Notes: a model not told the origin generated them from the letters alone. A DNA stretch of 64,000 nucleotides from Burkholderia sp. D-99 (GCF_011605345.1 NZ_JAAOXM010000003.1:186001-250000); one strand, 5' to 3'; counted from the stretch's first letter, positions 25,176 through 35,256 are shown. Translations and numbers: made by a program.

Positions 25176-26453
25176 ATGAAGATTCATATCAAAGGCGGCA
25201 CGCTGATCGACCCGGTCGCCGGCACCGAGCGGCAGGCCGACGTTTTCGTTGCGGCGGGCAAGATCGCCGCGCTCGGCACCGCGCCGGCCGGTTTCAACGC
25301 GGAGAAGACGATCGACGCAGCGGGCCAGATCGTCGCGCCCGGCCTCGTCGACCTGTGCGCGCGGCTGCGCGAGCCCGGCTACGAGCACAAGGCGACGCTC
25401 GCGTCCGAGATGGCCGCGGCTGTCGCGGGCGGCGTCACGACCCTCGTGTGCCCGCCGGATACCGACCCCGTGCTCGACGAGCCGGGCCTCGTCGAGATGC
25501 TCAAGTACCGCGTGCGCAACCTGCACCAGGCGAACGTGCATCCGCTCGGCGCGTTGACGGTCGGCCTCAAGGGTGAGGTGATCACCGAGATGGTCGCGCT
25601 GACCGAGTCCGGCTGCGTTGGCTTCACGCATGCCAACGTGCCGGTGCGCGACACGCAGGTGCTGCTGCGCGCGCTGCAGTACGCGAGCACCTACGACTAC
25701 ACCACGTGGCTGCGCCCGCTCGACGCGTTCATCGGCCGCGGCGGCGTCGCCGCGAGCGGCCCGCTCGCGTCGCGGCTCGGGCTGTCGGGCGTACCGGTCG
25801 CGGCCGAGACGATCGCGCTGCACACGATCTTCGAGTTGATGCGCGTGACGGGCGCACGCGTGCACCTCGCGCGGCTGTCGTCGGCGGCCGGCCTCGCGCT
25901 CGTGCGCGAAGCGAAGGCCGAGGGGCTGCCCGTGACCTGCGACGTCGGCGTGAATCACGTGCACCTGATCGACGTCGACATCGGCTACTTCGATTCGCAG
26001 TTCCGGCTCGATCCGCCGCTGCGCAGCGAGCGCGATCGCGAAGCGATTCGCGTGGCGCTCGCCGACGGCACGATCGACGCGATCTGCTCCGACCACACGC
26101 CGGTCGACGACGACGAGAAGCTGCTGCCGTTCGGCGAAGCGACGCCGGGCGCGACGGGGCTCGAACTGCTGCTGTCGCTCACGCTGAAGTGGGCGGACGA
26201 GACGCGTACGCCGCTTGCGCAGGCACTGCGCCGCATCACGTCCGCGCCGGCCGACGTGCTGAAGCTGCCGGCCGGTCGCCTCGCCGAAGGCGGCGCGGCC
26301 GACCTGTGCGTGTTCGACCCGCGCGCGCATTGGCGCGTCGAGCCGCGTGCGCTGAAGAGCCAGGGCCACAACTCGCCGTTCCTCGGCTACGAACTGCCCG
26401 CCTGCGTGCGCACGACGCTCGTCGCCGGGCAGATCGCGTTCGAGCGCCCCTGA
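25176..26453 (+). CDS. pyrC': Dihydroorotase-like protein lacking the catalytic HxH (PyrC')
   Basis: 425 residues of the amidohydrolase/dihydroorotase family. The metal-binding motif D-x-H-x-H is replaced by D59-L-C61-A-R63 (LVDLCARLREPG), so both N-terminal metal-binding histidines are lost. SDHTPVD and the C-terminal structural barrel strands remain. Inactive homologues of this kind serve as structural subunits of aspartate carbamoyltransferase in Pseudomonas, and the position directly after pyrB fits. A catalytic dihydroorotase must be encoded elsewhere. It is 19 bases before plsC. Confidence 0.9.
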   Translation: MKIHIKGGTLIDPVAGTERQADVFVAAGKIAALGTAPAGFNAEKTIDAAGQIVAPGLVDLCARLREPGYEHKATLASEMAAAVAGGVTTLVCPPDTDPVLDEPGLVEMLKYRVRNLHQANVHPLGALTVGLKGEVITEMVALTESGCVGFTHANVPVRDTQVLLRALQYASTYDYTTWLRPLDAFIGRGGVAASGPLASRLGLSGVPVAAETIALHTIFELMRVTGARVHLARLSSAAGLALVREAKAEGLPVTCDVGVNHVHLIDVDIGYFDSQFRLDPPLRSERDREAIRVALADGTIDAICSDHTPVDDDEKLLPFGEATPGATGLELLLSLTLKWADETRTPLAQALRRITSAPADVLKLPAGRLAEGGAADLCVFDPRAHWRVEPRALKSQGHNSPFLGYELPACVRTTLVAGQIAFERP

Positions 26454-26472
26454 ACCACGCCGGACCTTCGCC

Positions 26473-27330
26473 ATGATTGCCCTTCGCAAGCTGCGTCTCG
26501 TCTTTCACCTGTTGCGCGGCATGGCGATCGTCGCGCTGCGTTTTTCGCACGTCACGCCCGCGCGGCGTGCCGAGATGACGCGCCGTTGGTCGCTCAAGCT
26601 GCTGCGGATCTGCGGGATGCGCCTCGTCGTCCATAACGACGGCGCGCGGCTCGACGCGAGCGCGCTCGTGGTCGGCAATCACGTGTCCTGGCTCGACATC
26701 TACACGATCTACGCGTGGCGGCCGACGCCGTTCGTGTCGAAGGCCGAGGTGCGGCAATGGCCGGTCGTCGGCTGGCTCGCCGAGAAGCTCGACACCGTGT
26801 TCCTGCAGCGCGAGAAGCGCACCGAGGCAATGCGGGTCATGCACGAGATGGCCGAGCGCCTGCGCAACGGCGGGCTGATGTGCGTGTTTCCGGAAGGCAC
26901 GACAACCGACGGGCAGGAACTGCTGCCGTTCCATGCGAACCTGTTCCAGGCCGCGGTATCGGCCGGCTGCGCGGTGCAGCCGATCTGCCTGATGTACGAG
27001 GATGCGCAGCGGCGGCAGTCGGTCGCGCCCGCCTACACGGGCGAGCTGGCGCTCGGCAAGTCGCTCGACATGGTGTTGCGTGGCGGCCCGATCGTCGCGC
27101 ATCTCTACGTGTGCGAGCCGATCGCGCCGGGCGGCGACCGGCGGACGACGTCCGCCGCGGCGCGCGACGCGATCGCGGCCGCGCTCGCGACGCTGCAGGC
27201 AAATGTCGACAAGCCGACCGCCGAATCGCTCGCGGAGCTGGCCAGGCATGCGTATCCGGCGACCGAAATCGGCGCCGGTACGGCAGGCGACGGGGCGGCC
27301 GACGCGCCCGTGCCGGGGCGCGAGGGCTGA
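26473..27330 (+). CDS. plsC: 1-acyl-sn-glycerol-3-phosphate acyltransferase
   Basis: 285 residues with the acyltransferase HX4D motif (H70 to D75 in GNHVSWLD) and the glycerol-phosphate-binding PEGTTTDG near residue 141. An N-terminal hydrophobic stretch (about 7-25) anchors it to the inner membrane. PlsC makes phosphatidic acid from lysophosphatidic acid. The last 30 residues are low-complexity and poorly conserved. It is the last gene of the pyr-linked operon and converges on apaH. Confidence 0.94.
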   Translation: MIALRKLRLVFHLLRGMAIVALRFSHVTPARRAEMTRRWSLKLLRICGMRLVVHNDGARLDASALVVGNHVSWLDIYTIYAWRPTPFVSKAEVRQWPVVGWLAEKLDTVFLQREKRTEAMRVMHEMAERLRNGGLMCVFPEGTTTDGQELLPFHANLFQAAVSAGCAVQPICLMYEDAQRRQSVAPAYTGELALGKSLDMVLRGGPIVAHLYVCEPIAPGGDRRTTSAAARDAIAAALATLQANVDKPTAESLAELARHAYPATEIGAGTAGDGAADAPVPGREG

Positions 27331-27337
27331 CGCGTTT

Positions 27338-27361
27338 GGGGCCGACGCACCTCCCGGCCCC
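27338..27361. terminator. Hairpin between convergent plsC and apaH
   Basis: GGGGCCG (27338-27344) and CGGCCCC (27355-27361) form a 7-bp stem with a 10-base loop in the 47-base gap between convergent genes. There is no T run, so it is at best a weak bidirectional terminator. Confidence 0.35.
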
Positions 27362-27377
27362 GCGAATCAGCCTCTCA

Positions 27378-28217
27378 TCACTCTCCGCCCGGCGCGCGGC
27401 ACGCTTCGCACTGCACCTGCGTGACCGTGCGCTGCGCCGGATCGGCCGTCAGCCGCACGGCTGACAGCTGGTTACCCCATACACATCCCGAATCGAGCGC
27501 GATCACGTTATCGCGCAGCATCAGGCCGAGCGCGGCCCAGTGCCCGAACACGACCGTCACGTCCTCCGTGCGGCGCCCCGGTACATCGAACCACGGCAGG
27601 TAGCCGGGCGGCGCGCTGTCGGGGCCGCCGTTTGCCTTGAATTCCATCGCACCGTCGGGCGTGCAGAAGCGCACGCGCGTGAATGCGTTGAACGCGACAC
27701 GCATCCGGTCGCGTTTCTTCAGGTCCGGGCTCCATTGATTCGGCTCGTTGCCGTACAGCTTCTGCAGCGTGTCGCGCCAGTCGGGCGCGCGCAGCGCGCG
27801 CTGGAGTTCGTCGGCGAGTTCGAGCACGAGCGCGGCATCCCACTGCGGCAGCACGCCCGCATGCACGAGCAGCATCCCGTTTTCCGCATGGACGAACGGA
27901 CGATGGCGGACCCAGTCGAGGAGGGCATTGGCGTCGGGTGCGTCGAGGATCTCGCCGATGGTGTCGCCCGGGCGTTCGGTGCGCAGGCCGGCGGAGACCG
28001 CGAGCAGGTGGAGGTCGTGATTGCCGAGCACGGCGGTTGCGCGCGGGCCGAGGTCGACGAGCGCACGCAGCGCGGCGAGGGAGTCCGGGCCGCGGTTGAC
28101 GACGTCGCCGGCGATCCACAGTGGGGTGTCGGCAGGCGCTGAAAGCTTATTGATCAGCGCCTGGAAAGCGGAATGACAGCCCTGGATGTCGCCGATGGCG
28201 ATGGGGGTATGGGTCAT
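27378..28217 (-). CDS. apaH: Symmetrical bis(5'-nucleosyl)-tetraphosphatase
   Basis: 279 residues with the metallophosphatase motifs GDIQGCHSAFQ, GDVVNRGPDS and GNHDLHLL in order from the N-terminus. ApaH splits Ap4A into two ADP and removes NpnN caps from mRNA. It is transcribed toward plsC and divergently from the O-antigen locus. Length and motifs match the family. Confidence 0.96.
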   Translation of the reverse strand: MTHTPIAIGDIQGCHSAFQALINKLSAPADTPLWIAGDVVNRGPDSLAALRALVDLGPRATAVLGNHDLHLLAVSAGLRTERPGDTIGEILDAPDANALLDWVRHRPFVHAENGMLLVHAGVLPQWDAALVLELADELQRALRAPDWRDTLQKLYGNEPNQWSPDLKKRDRMRVAFNAFTRVRFCTPDGAMEFKANGGPDSAPPGYLPWFDVPGRRTEDVTVVFGHWAALGLMLRDNVIALDSGCVWGNQLSAVRLTADPAQRTVTQVQCEACRAPGGE

Positions 28218-28567
28218 GGGGCGACGTAGGTTACGTGTTGCGGCTGCGCGGGAAAAATAATTCGATTGGCGTTATTTCGCGAAATTTTATTTGCGAAAAA
28301 AATCCACAATTCGGAATGAAATTTCATTGGAGGAAGGGTTCGGAGCGCTGTATCAAGTTGTTAGCAGCATGGCTTTTGCCGGTGGCGGCTCCCTATAATT
28401 GTGCTTCTTCCCAACAAAATTAGCATTTCATGACTTTGGAGGCCATGTCGACCGGTTAAAATCCGCGGTCTGACGTAGCGGTCACAAGTTACCAGTTACG
28501 AGCACTTGTGAATTTGATACGGCGAGCGCCTCAAGGGTGTTCGCCGCGCATTACTAGAGGGAGCCTC
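28218..28567. promoter_or_regulatory. Divergent promoter region between apaH and the O-antigen locus
   Basis: 350 bases, AT-rich at 28235-28320. TATAAT at 28394-28399 is a perfect -10 for the plus strand. The best -35-like hexamers (TTGCCG at 28376) are badly spaced, so an activator or extended element may be needed. This would give rmlB a leader of about 160 bases. No JUMPstart/ops consensus was found, so RfaH-type antitermination has no visible site here. The apaH promoter must also lie here, on the other strand. Confidence 0.45.
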
Positions 28568-29629
28568 ATGATCCTGGTTACGGGCGGCGCGGGTTTTATC
28601 GGTGCCAATTTTGTACTCGACTGGCTGCGCGCATCCGACGAAGCAGTGCTCAACGTCGACAAGCTGACTTATGCAGGGAACCTGCGCACGCTGCAGTCGT
28701 TGGACGGCAACCCGAAGCACGTGTTTGCGCGCGTCGACATCTGCGATCGTGATGCGCTCGATGCGCTCCTTGCCGAGCACAAGCCCCGTGCCGTGCTGCA
28801 TTTCGCTGCGGAAAGCCACGTCGATCGCTCGATCCATGGTCCCGCGGATTTCGTGCAGACCAACGTCGTCGGCACGTTCACGCTGCTCGAGGCAACCCGT
28901 CAATACTGGAACGGCCTGAGCGACGCCGACAAGGCGGCGTTCCGCTTCCTGCACGTGTCGACCGACGAGGTGTTCGGTTCGCTGTCCGCAACCGATCCGC
29001 AATTCTCCGAAACGACGCCATATGCGCCGAACAGCCCGTATTCGGCGACGAAGGCCGGCTCGGACCACCTGGTGCGCGCTTACCATCATACGTATGGCCT
29101 GCCGACGCTCACGACGAACTGTTCGAACAACTACGGTCCGTACCAGTTCCCCGAAAAACTGATTCCGCTGATGATCGCCAACGCGCTCGCCGGCAAGCCG
29201 CTGCCGGTGTACGGCGATGGCCAGAACGTGCGCGACTGGCTCTATGTCGGCGATCATTGCAGCGCGATTCGCGAAGTGCTCGCGCGTGGCGTGCCCGGCG
29301 AGACCTACAACGTCGGCGGCTGGAACGAGAAAAAGAACCTCGAAGTCGTGCATACGCTGTGCGATCTGCTCGACAAGGCTCGCCCGAAGGCGGCGGGTTC
29401 GTACCGTGACCAGATTACCTACGTGACGGATCGTCCCGGTCACGACCGCCGATACGCGATCGATGCGCGCAAGCTCGAACGCGAACTTGGCTGGAAGCCC
29501 GCGGAGACGTTCGAGACCGGCATGGCGAAGACGGTCGACTGGTATCTCGACAACCAGGTCTGGGCCGATGAAGTTGCATCGGGCGAGTATCGCAAGTGGG
29601 TCGAGACCAATTACGCGCAACGCGCTTGA
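28568..29629 (+). CDS. rmlB: dTDP-glucose 4,6-dehydratase
   Basis: 353 residues of the extended SDR family: NAD-binding GGAGFIG at residues 6-12, the catalytic STDEVFG region, and [10 protein letters not shown] with the YxxxK pair. It converts dTDP-glucose to the 4-keto-6-deoxy intermediate, second step of dTDP-L-rhamnose synthesis. ATG at 28568 begins at the conserved [10 protein letters not shown]; the upstream extension of the open frame is not conserved. It is the first gene of a 29-kb plus-strand polysaccharide locus and precedes rmlA by 11 bases. Confidence 0.98.
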   Translation: MILVTGGAGFIGANFVLDWLRASDEAVLNVDKLTYAGNLRTLQSLDGNPKHVFARVDICDRDALDALLAEHKPRAVLHFAAESHVDRSIHGPADFVQTNVVGTFTLLEATRQYWNGLSDADKAAFRFLHVSTDEVFGSLSATDPQFSETTPYAPNSPYSATKAGSDHLVRAYHHTYGLPTLTTNCSNNYGPYQFPEKLIPLMIANALAGKPLPVYGDGQNVRDWLYVGDHCSAIREVLARGVPGETYNVGGWNEKKNLEVVHTLCDLLDKARPKAAGSYRDQITYVTDRPGHDRRYAIDARKLERELGWKPAETFETGMAKTVDWYLDNQVWADEVASGEYRKWVETNYAQRA

Positions 29630-29640
29630 GGAGAGTTGCG

Positions 29641-30534
29641 ATGGGACGCAAGGGCATTATCCTCGCTGGCGGCTCCGGCACGCGGCTGTACCCGATCACG
29701 CACGTCATCTCGAAACAGTTGCTGCCGGTGTACGACAAGCCGATGATCTACTATCCGCTGTCGACGCTGATGGTCGCCGGCATTCGCGACGTCTTGATCA
29801 TTTCGACGCCGCAGGACACGCCACGTTTCGAGGCGATGCTCGGCGACGGCAGTCAGTGGGGGATGAACATCCAGTACGCGGTCCAGCCGTCGCCGGACGG
29901 TCTCGCGCAGGCGTTCGTCATCGGTCGCGACTTCGTCGGTAACGATCCGTCGGCGCTGATCCTCGGTGACAACATCTTCTACGGGCACGACCTGGCGAAG
30001 CAGCTCGAGCGGGCCGGCGAGAAAGAGGCGGGCGCGACCGTGTTTGCGTATCACGTTCAGGACCCCGAGCGGTATGGCGTGGTCGAGTTCGACCGCGAAT
30101 TCCGCGCGGTATCGATCGAAGAGAAGCCGGCAACGCCGCGTTCGAACTATGCGGTCACGGGGCTGTATTTTTACGACAGGCAGGTATGCGATATCGCAGC
30201 CGACATTAAGCCGTCGGCGCGCGGCGAGCTCGAGATCACCGACGTCAATTCACGCTATCTTGCAGCTGGCCAGCTCGATGTCGAGATCATGGGCCGCGGC
30301 TATGCGTGGCTGGACACCGGCACGCACGATTCGCTGATCGACGCCGCGACCTTTATCGCGACGCTGCAAAAGCGGCAGGGGCTGGTCGTCGCATGCCCGG
30401 AAGAAATTGCCTATCGCAAGCGCTGGATCGACGCGGAGCAACTGCTGGCACTCGCGCGACCGCTGGCGAAGAACGGCTACGGAAAATACTTGCAACACAT
30501 TCTCGAAGATCAAGTGGCATGGCCATCCAAGTAA
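29641..30534 (+). CDS. rmlA: Glucose-1-phosphate thymidylyltransferase
   Basis: 297 residues beginning [20 protein letters not shown], the nucleotidyltransferase signature. [23 protein letters not shown] and the C-terminal KNGYGKYL are typical of RmlA. It makes dTDP-glucose, the first step of dTDP-L-rhamnose synthesis. GAGGAGA precedes the ATG. Its last 16 bases overlap rmlC. Confidence 0.98.
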   Translation: MGRKGIILAGGSGTRLYPITHVISKQLLPVYDKPMIYYPLSTLMVAGIRDVLIISTPQDTPRFEAMLGDGSQWGMNIQYAVQPSPDGLAQAFVIGRDFVGNDPSALILGDNIFYGHDLAKQLERAGEKEAGATVFAYHVQDPERYGVVEFDREFRAVSIEEKPATPRSNYAVTGLYFYDRQVCDIAADIKPSARGELEITDVNSRYLAAGQLDVEIMGRGYAWLDTGTHDSLIDAATFIATLQKRQGLVVACPEEIAYRKRWIDAEQLLALARPLAKNGYGKYLQHILEDQVAWPSK

Positions 30535-31070
30535 TCGAAACGGCGTTGCCGGAAATCAAGATCATCGAGCCGAAGGTGTTCGGCGACGCTCGCGGGTTCT
30601 TCTACGAGAGCTTCAACGCGCGCGAATTCGGCGAACAGGTCGCGCCCGGCGTGACGTTCGTGCAGGACAATCATTCGCGTTCGGCGAAGGGTGTGCTGCG
30701 CGGGCTGCATTACCAGATTCGGCACGCACAGGGTAAGCTCGTTCGCGTGGTCGAGGGCGAGGTGCTGGACGTCGCGGTCGATATCCGGCGAGCATCGCCG
30801 AATTTCGGCAAGTGGGTCGGCGTGCGGCTGTCGGAGCAGAACAACCGACAGCTATGGGTGCCGCCAGGCTTCGCGCACGGGTTCGTGGTGCTGTCCGAGT
30901 CCGCGCAGTTCCTCTACAAGACGACCGACTACTGGTATCCCGAATTCGAGCGCAGCCTGCTGTGGAACGATCCGGCACTTGGAATCGACTGGCAGCTCGA
31001 CTGTGAGCCGGTGCTCGCGGCGAAGGATGCCGCCGGCACGTGCCTGTCGGAGGCCGACGTCTATGAGTGA
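30519..31070 (+). CDS. rmlC: dTDP-4-dehydrorhamnose 3,5-epimerase
   Basis: 183 residues with the RmlC cupin motifs: [50 protein letters not shown] and [14 protein letters not shown], ending with the [10 protein letters not shown] strand. Third step of dTDP-L-rhamnose synthesis. It overlaps rmlA at the 5' end and rmlD by eight bases at the 3' end. Confidence 0.98.
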   Translation: MAIQVIETALPEIKIIEPKVFGDARGFFYESFNAREFGEQVAPGVTFVQDNHSRSAKGVLRGLHYQIRHAQGKLVRVVEGEVLDVAVDIRRASPNFGKWVGVRLSEQNNRQLWVPPGFAHGFVVLSESAQFLYKTTDYWYPEFERSLLWNDPALGIDWQLDCEPVLAAKDAAGTCLSEADVYE

Positions 31071-31962
31071 CAGGAAACGGATTCTCGTCACGGGTGTTGG
31101 CGGCCAGGTCGGATTCGAGCTGGCGCGTTCGCTGCAGGGCCTTGGCGATGTCGTCCCGGTCGACCGCGCCACGCTCGACCTGGCCGATCCGGACCGGATT
31201 CGCGCGGTCGTGCGCGACGTGCGGCCCGCGCTGATCGTCAATCCGGCCGCGTACACGGCCGTCGATCAGGCCGAAAGCGATGAGGCGGCGGCGATGCGCA
31301 TCAATGCCATCGCGCCCGGGATCCTGGCGGAGGAGGCGAAAGCGCTGGGCGCCGCGCTGATTCATTACTCGACCGATTACGTGTTCGATGGCACGAAGGC
31401 CTCGCCGTATCTGGAGACCGACACGCCGGCGCCGCAGAACGTCTATGGCCGATCGAAGCTCGAAGGCGAGCGCGCGATCGCGCAGGTCGGCGGGGCGGCG
31501 ATCGTGTTCCGGACGAGCTGGGTGTACGGCGCACGCGGTCGCAACTTCCTGATGACGATGTTGCGGCTGGCGGCAGAGCGCCCCGAGCTCAAGATCGTCG
31601 CGGACCAGGTTGGTGCCCCGACGTGGGCGAACACGATCGCCACGATGACTGCGCATGTCGCAGCGCAGGCGTTCGCGGCCGGCGACGCGGCTGCGTGGTG
31701 GGCCGCGCACTCGGGCGTCTACCATCTGACTGCCGGCGGCGAGACCTCATGGCACGGGTTCGCGAGTGCGATCGTGGAGCGCGCATCGCTCGCGTCGCGT
31801 CCGTCGGTCATCCCGATTCCATCGTCGGATTACCCGACGCCGGCCAGGCGCCCCGCGAATTCGTGCCTGTCGAACGAGAAACTGGCCCGGACTTTCGGAC
31901 TGGCTGCGCCGGACTGGCGTGATGCACTGGAACTTTGCCTGGCCGGGATCCGGCAGGGCTGA
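31063..31962 (+). CDS. rmlD: dTDP-4-dehydrorhamnose reductase
   Basis: 299 residues with an NADPH-binding GVGGQVG, the substrate region INAIAPGILAEEAKALGA, YSTDYVFDG and the catalytic YGRSKLEGE. Final step giving dTDP-L-rhamnose. ATG at 31063 overlaps the rmlC stop. A 136-base gap with a GC-rich hairpin (around 31970-31995) separates it from manC. Confidence 0.97.
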   Translation: MSDRKRILVTGVGGQVGFELARSLQGLGDVVPVDRATLDLADPDRIRAVVRDVRPALIVNPAAYTAVDQAESDEAAAMRINAIAPGILAEEAKALGAALIHYSTDYVFDGTKASPYLETDTPAPQNVYGRSKLEGERAIAQVGGAAIVFRTSWVYGARGRNFLMTMLRLAAERPELKIVADQVGAPTWANTIATMTAHVAAQAFAAGDAAAWWAAHSGVYHLTAGGETSWHGFASAIVERASLASRPSVIPIPSSDYPTPARRPANSCLSNEKLARTFGLAAPDWRDALELCLAGIRQG

Positions 31963-32098
31963 CGACGTGCCGCCGGCCGGCTGTTTCGGCGGGGGCATCA
32001 TTGATTTGGCAGGCAACGCGGAAGGACGACGCCGACGGGCGACGTCCCGATCATTCGAAGAATCCCCCCGTTGCCGGTTGTGAAACAGAGAGGTTGTC

Positions 32099-33514
32099 GT
32101 GAATTTGCTACCCATCATCCTGTGCGGCGGTGCCGGGTCCCGCCTGTGGCCCGTTTCCCGCGAAACCCATCCGAAACCGTTCATCCGGCTCGCGGACGGC
32201 GAAAGCCTGCTGCAGAAGGCCTTCCTGCGCGCGGCAGGGCTTCCGGGCGTGGATGAAGTGCTGACGGTGACGAACCGCGAGCTGTTCTTCAAGACCGAAG
32301 ACGAGTACCGCGAAATCAATCGCGAGAAGCTGACGACCTCGTTCATTCTCGAACCGTTCGGCCGCAATACGGCGGCGGCTATCGCCGCGGCGACGCTGCA
32401 CGCGGCGCGCGCGCACGGTGAGCAGGTGACGATGCTCGTGCTGGCCGCCGATCACCTGATCGCCGACCAGGCGGCGTTTGCCGATGCGGTCGCGAAGGCG
32501 GTTGCACTTGCTGCGGCTGGCCGGATCGCGACGTTCGGCGTGACGCCCGACGTCCCGGAAACGGCCTACGGCTATATCGAGGCCGACGGCGACAAGGTCG
32601 TGCGCTTCGTCGAGAAACCGGACCTCGAGCGTGCGCGCGAGTATGTCGCGTCGGGTCGCTTCCTGTGGAATTCCGGGATGTTCTGCTTCACCGCCGGTAC
32701 GATGCTTCGCGAGCTCGAAGCCCATTGCCCGGACGTGCTCCGCACGGTCGAGGCGTGCATCGACGCGTCGCCTTCGTCAGGCGGCAGCGGCGGCGCGCAG
32801 ATCCGTCTCGAGCCGAATACGTTCGGCGCCGTGCCGGACATTTCGGTGGACTACGCGGTGATGGAGAAATGCCGCGACGCGGCAGTGGTGCCGTGCAGCA
32901 TCGGCTGGAGCGACGTTGGCTCGTGGACCGCGCTGGGCGATCTCGCGACGCCGGACGAGCACGGCAATCGTGTGCAGGGCGAGGCGCTGCTGATCGACGT
33001 GAAAGATACGTACGTGCAGAGCGATGACCGCCTGATCGGCGCGGTAGGCGTCGAGAACCTGATCGTCATCGACACGCCCGATGCGCTGCTCGTCGCGTCG
33101 CGCGAGCGTGCGCAGGACGTGAAGCACATCTATGCGGAGCTCAAGGCGACCGGCCACGATGCGTACAAGCTGCACCGCACGGTGCACCGCCCCTGGGGCA
33201 CGTACACGGTGCTGGAGGAGGGGCCGCGCTTCAAGATCAAGCGGATCGAGGTGAAATCCGGCGCGAGCCTCAGCCTGCAGATGCACCATCACCGCAGCGA
33301 ACACTGGATCGTCGTGAGCGGCATGGCCAAGGTCGTCAACGGCGATCGCGAATTCTTCGTCGCGACCAACGAGTCGACCTACATTCCGGCCGGCCACAAG
33401 CATCGCCTCGAAAACCCGGGCGTCGTCGACCTCGTGATGATCGAGGTGCAGAGCGGCGAATATCTCGGCGAGGACGATATCGTCCGCTTCGAGGACAACT
33501 ACGGACGTGCGTGA
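32099..33514 (+). CDS. manC: Mannose-1-phosphate guanylyltransferase / mannose-6-phosphate isomerase
   Basis: 471 residues of the bifunctional PMI-GMP family. The N-terminal guanylyltransferase has LCGGAGSRLWPVSRE and FVEKPD; the C-terminal cupin isomerase (about 350-471) has QMHHHRSEHW and YIPAGHKHRLENPG. It makes GDP-mannose from mannose-6-phosphate together with ManB, encoded at the end of the window. Translation starts at GTG 32099 after GAGAGG. No gmd or rmd gene is seen in the window, so GDP-mannose itself or a product of genes elsewhere is used. Confidence 0.97.
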   Translation: MNLLPIILCGGAGSRLWPVSRETHPKPFIRLADGESLLQKAFLRAAGLPGVDEVLTVTNRELFFKTEDEYREINREKLTTSFILEPFGRNTAAAIAAATLHAARAHGEQVTMLVLAADHLIADQAAFADAVAKAVALAAAGRIATFGVTPDVPETAYGYIEADGDKVVRFVEKPDLERAREYVASGRFLWNSGMFCFTAGTMLRELEAHCPDVLRTVEACIDASPSSGGSGGAQIRLEPNTFGAVPDISVDYAVMEKCRDAAVVPCSIGWSDVGSWTALGDLATPDEHGNRVQGEALLIDVKDTYVQSDDRLIGAVGVENLIVIDTPDALLVASRERAQDVKHIYAELKATGHDAYKLHRTVHRPWGTYTVLEEGPRFKIKRIEVKSGASLSLQMHHHRSEHWIVVSGMAKVVNGDREFFVATNESTYIPAGHKHRLENPGVVDLVMIEVQSGEYLGEDDIVRFEDNYGRA

Positions 33515-33515
33515 C

Positions 33516-34334
33516 ATGGATGCTACCTTCGTCAACGACGACGCCGAACTCGGCAACCATACCGGCAGCAACGACCTGATCGTCGGCGTGATGGCGACAC
33601 GCGTATGGGGCACGCTCGGATGGCATGACATCCGGCAACGTTATCGCCGTTCGGTCATTGGCCCATTCTGGTTCACGTTGAGCACCATCGTGATGGTGGC
33701 CGTGCTGGGCGCGCTGTATTCGCAGCTGCTTCACCAGGAAATTTCGAACTATCTGCCGTATCTGTCGATCGGCCTCGTCGTATGGGCCTACATCGCGTCG
33801 GTGGCCAACGAAGGCTGCACCGCGTTCATCAGCGCTGCCTACCTGATCAAGCAGATCCGGTTGCCGTTAACCGTGCACGTCTGTCGCATCGCGTGGCGCA
33901 ACTTCGTGATCCTGCTGCACAGCCTGCCGGTCGTGATCATCCTGTTCGTGATCTTCGGCCATATGCCGTCGTGGGAGTTCCTGCTGGTGCCGCTGGCGCT
34001 GGCGATCCTGCTGCTGCACGGCGTCTGGCTCGGCGTCACGCTCGGCGTCCTGTGCGCGCGCTTCCGCGATATTCCGCCGATCGTGACGAACCTGATCCAG
34101 GTCGTGTTCTTCTTCACGCCGGTCATGTGGTCGCCGGAAATCCTGAAGAACCGCGCGTGGGTCGCCGAATACAACCCGCTCTATCATCTGATCGAAACGG
34201 TGCGGGCTCCGCTGACCGGGCGGCCGATTCTGTGGGAGTCGTGGGCCTGGTCGATCGGCCTGCTGATCGTCGGATTCGCATTCGCCCAATACCTGATGAA
34301 GCGTTTCCGTAACCGTGTTCCTTATTGGCTTTGA
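33516..34334 (+). CDS. wzm: O-antigen ABC transporter permease Wzm
   Basis: 272 residues with about six membrane spans and the ABC-2 exporter pattern (GWHDIRQRYRRSVIGPFWFTL before span 1, YNPLYHLIETVRAPL between the last loops). With Wzt it exports undecaprenyl-linked O-polysaccharide across the inner membrane. The stop of manC lies just before ATG 33516; a GTG at 33507 would overlap manC. The gene ends eight bases into the region where the wzt open frame begins. Confidence 0.95.
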   Translation: MDATFVNDDAELGNHTGSNDLIVGVMATRVWGTLGWHDIRQRYRRSVIGPFWFTLSTIVMVAVLGALYSQLLHQEISNYLPYLSIGLVVWAYIASVANEGCTAFISAAYLIKQIRLPLTVHVCRIAWRNFVILLHSLPVVIILFVIFGHMPSWEFLLVPLALAILLLHGVWLGVTLGVLCARFRDIPPIVTNLIQVVFFFTPVMWSPEILKNRAWVAEYNPLYHLIETVRAPLTGRPILWESWAWSIGLLIVGFAFAQYLMKRFRNRVPYWL

Positions 34335-34339
34335 TTACC

Positions 34340-35134
34340 GTGAGTTCCTCATCGATTGTCGCTCGTAACGTATTCGTCGAATTCCCGATCTACGAGAATT
34401 CGCACCGCTCACTGAAAAAGGCGGTGCTGAACCTCACGACGGGCGGGCGGATTGGCCAGGACGCAGGCCGTCACACGGTCGTCCGCGCACTCGACGATCT
34501 GAACTTCACCTTTTCGGACGGAGAGCGCATCGGCCTGGTCGGCCACAACGGGTCCGGCAAGACGACGCTCCTGCGTACGCTGTCGGGCGTCTACGCGCCG
34601 GTGCGCGGCGAACTCAAGGTCACCGGCAAGATCGCTTCGCTGCTCGACGTGTCGATGGGCCTCGATCCGGACGCAACGGGCTTCGAGAACATCTATCTGC
34701 GCGGCATCCTCGACGGCCTGAAACCGGCGCGTATCCGCAGCAAGATTGACGAGATCGCCGATTTCAGCGAACTCGGCGATTACCTGAACCTCCCGGTGCG
34801 GACGTACTCGAGCGGGATGATGCTCCGGCTCGCGTTCGCGATTTCGACGAGTGTCGAGGCCGACATCCTGATCATGGACGAATGGCTGAGCGTCGGCGAT
34901 GCAGAGTTCAGCCTCAAGGCCGCCGAGCGGCTGGAACACCTGGTCGGCAGGGCGTCGCTGCTCGTGGTCGCGTCGCACGATCCCCAACTCGTCGCACGCG
35001 TGTGCACGCGCAAGATCTCGATGGAGCACGGCAAGGTCATCGGCGACGAGCCGGTCGTCGCACCGCCGCCGGAACCGGCGTCGCCCGCAATGGAACTGCC
35101 GCCGGCCGGCAATTCGGCGGGACTGCTGCATTGA
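34340..35134 (+). CDS. wzt: O-antigen ABC transporter ATP-binding protein Wzt (short form)
   Basis: 264 residues with Walker A GHNGSGKTT, the signature YSSGMMLRLAFA, Walker B ADILIMDEW and the H-loop SHDPQ. The protein ends soon after the nucleotide-binding domain with a short proline-rich tail, so it lacks the C-terminal carbohydrate-binding domain of long Wzt proteins that recognise a terminated glycan. Start: GTG at 34340 after the wzm stop is preferred; a TTG at 34325 inside wzm is also in frame. A 122-base gap follows. Confidence 0.95.
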   Translation: MSSSSIVARNVFVEFPIYENSHRSLKKAVLNLTTGGRIGQDAGRHTVVRALDDLNFTFSDGERIGLVGHNGSGKTTLLRTLSGVYAPVRGELKVTGKIASLLDVSMGLDPDATGFENIYLRGILDGLKPARIRSKIDEIADFSELGDYLNLPVRTYSSGMMLRLAFAISTSVEADILIMDEWLSVGDAEFSLKAAERLEHLVGRASLLVVASHDPQLVARVCTRKISMEHGKVIGDEPVVAPPPEPASPAMELPPAGNSAGLLH

Positions 35135-35256
35135 GTGCGACAGCCGCCGGCGGGGATGCTCGCCTCACCGGCGGCTGCGCGAGAAGGTCCCTGATACATT
35201 GCCGGTCCAACGGCATTCGCATCCGTCCTGCTCGGGTGCTACGAGGTTGAATTCCC

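Noticed and set aside
28400..28567. JUMPstart/ops element upstream of rmlB
   Set aside because: The leader has a short GGTGGCGG patch but no GGCGGTAG-type ops consensus.
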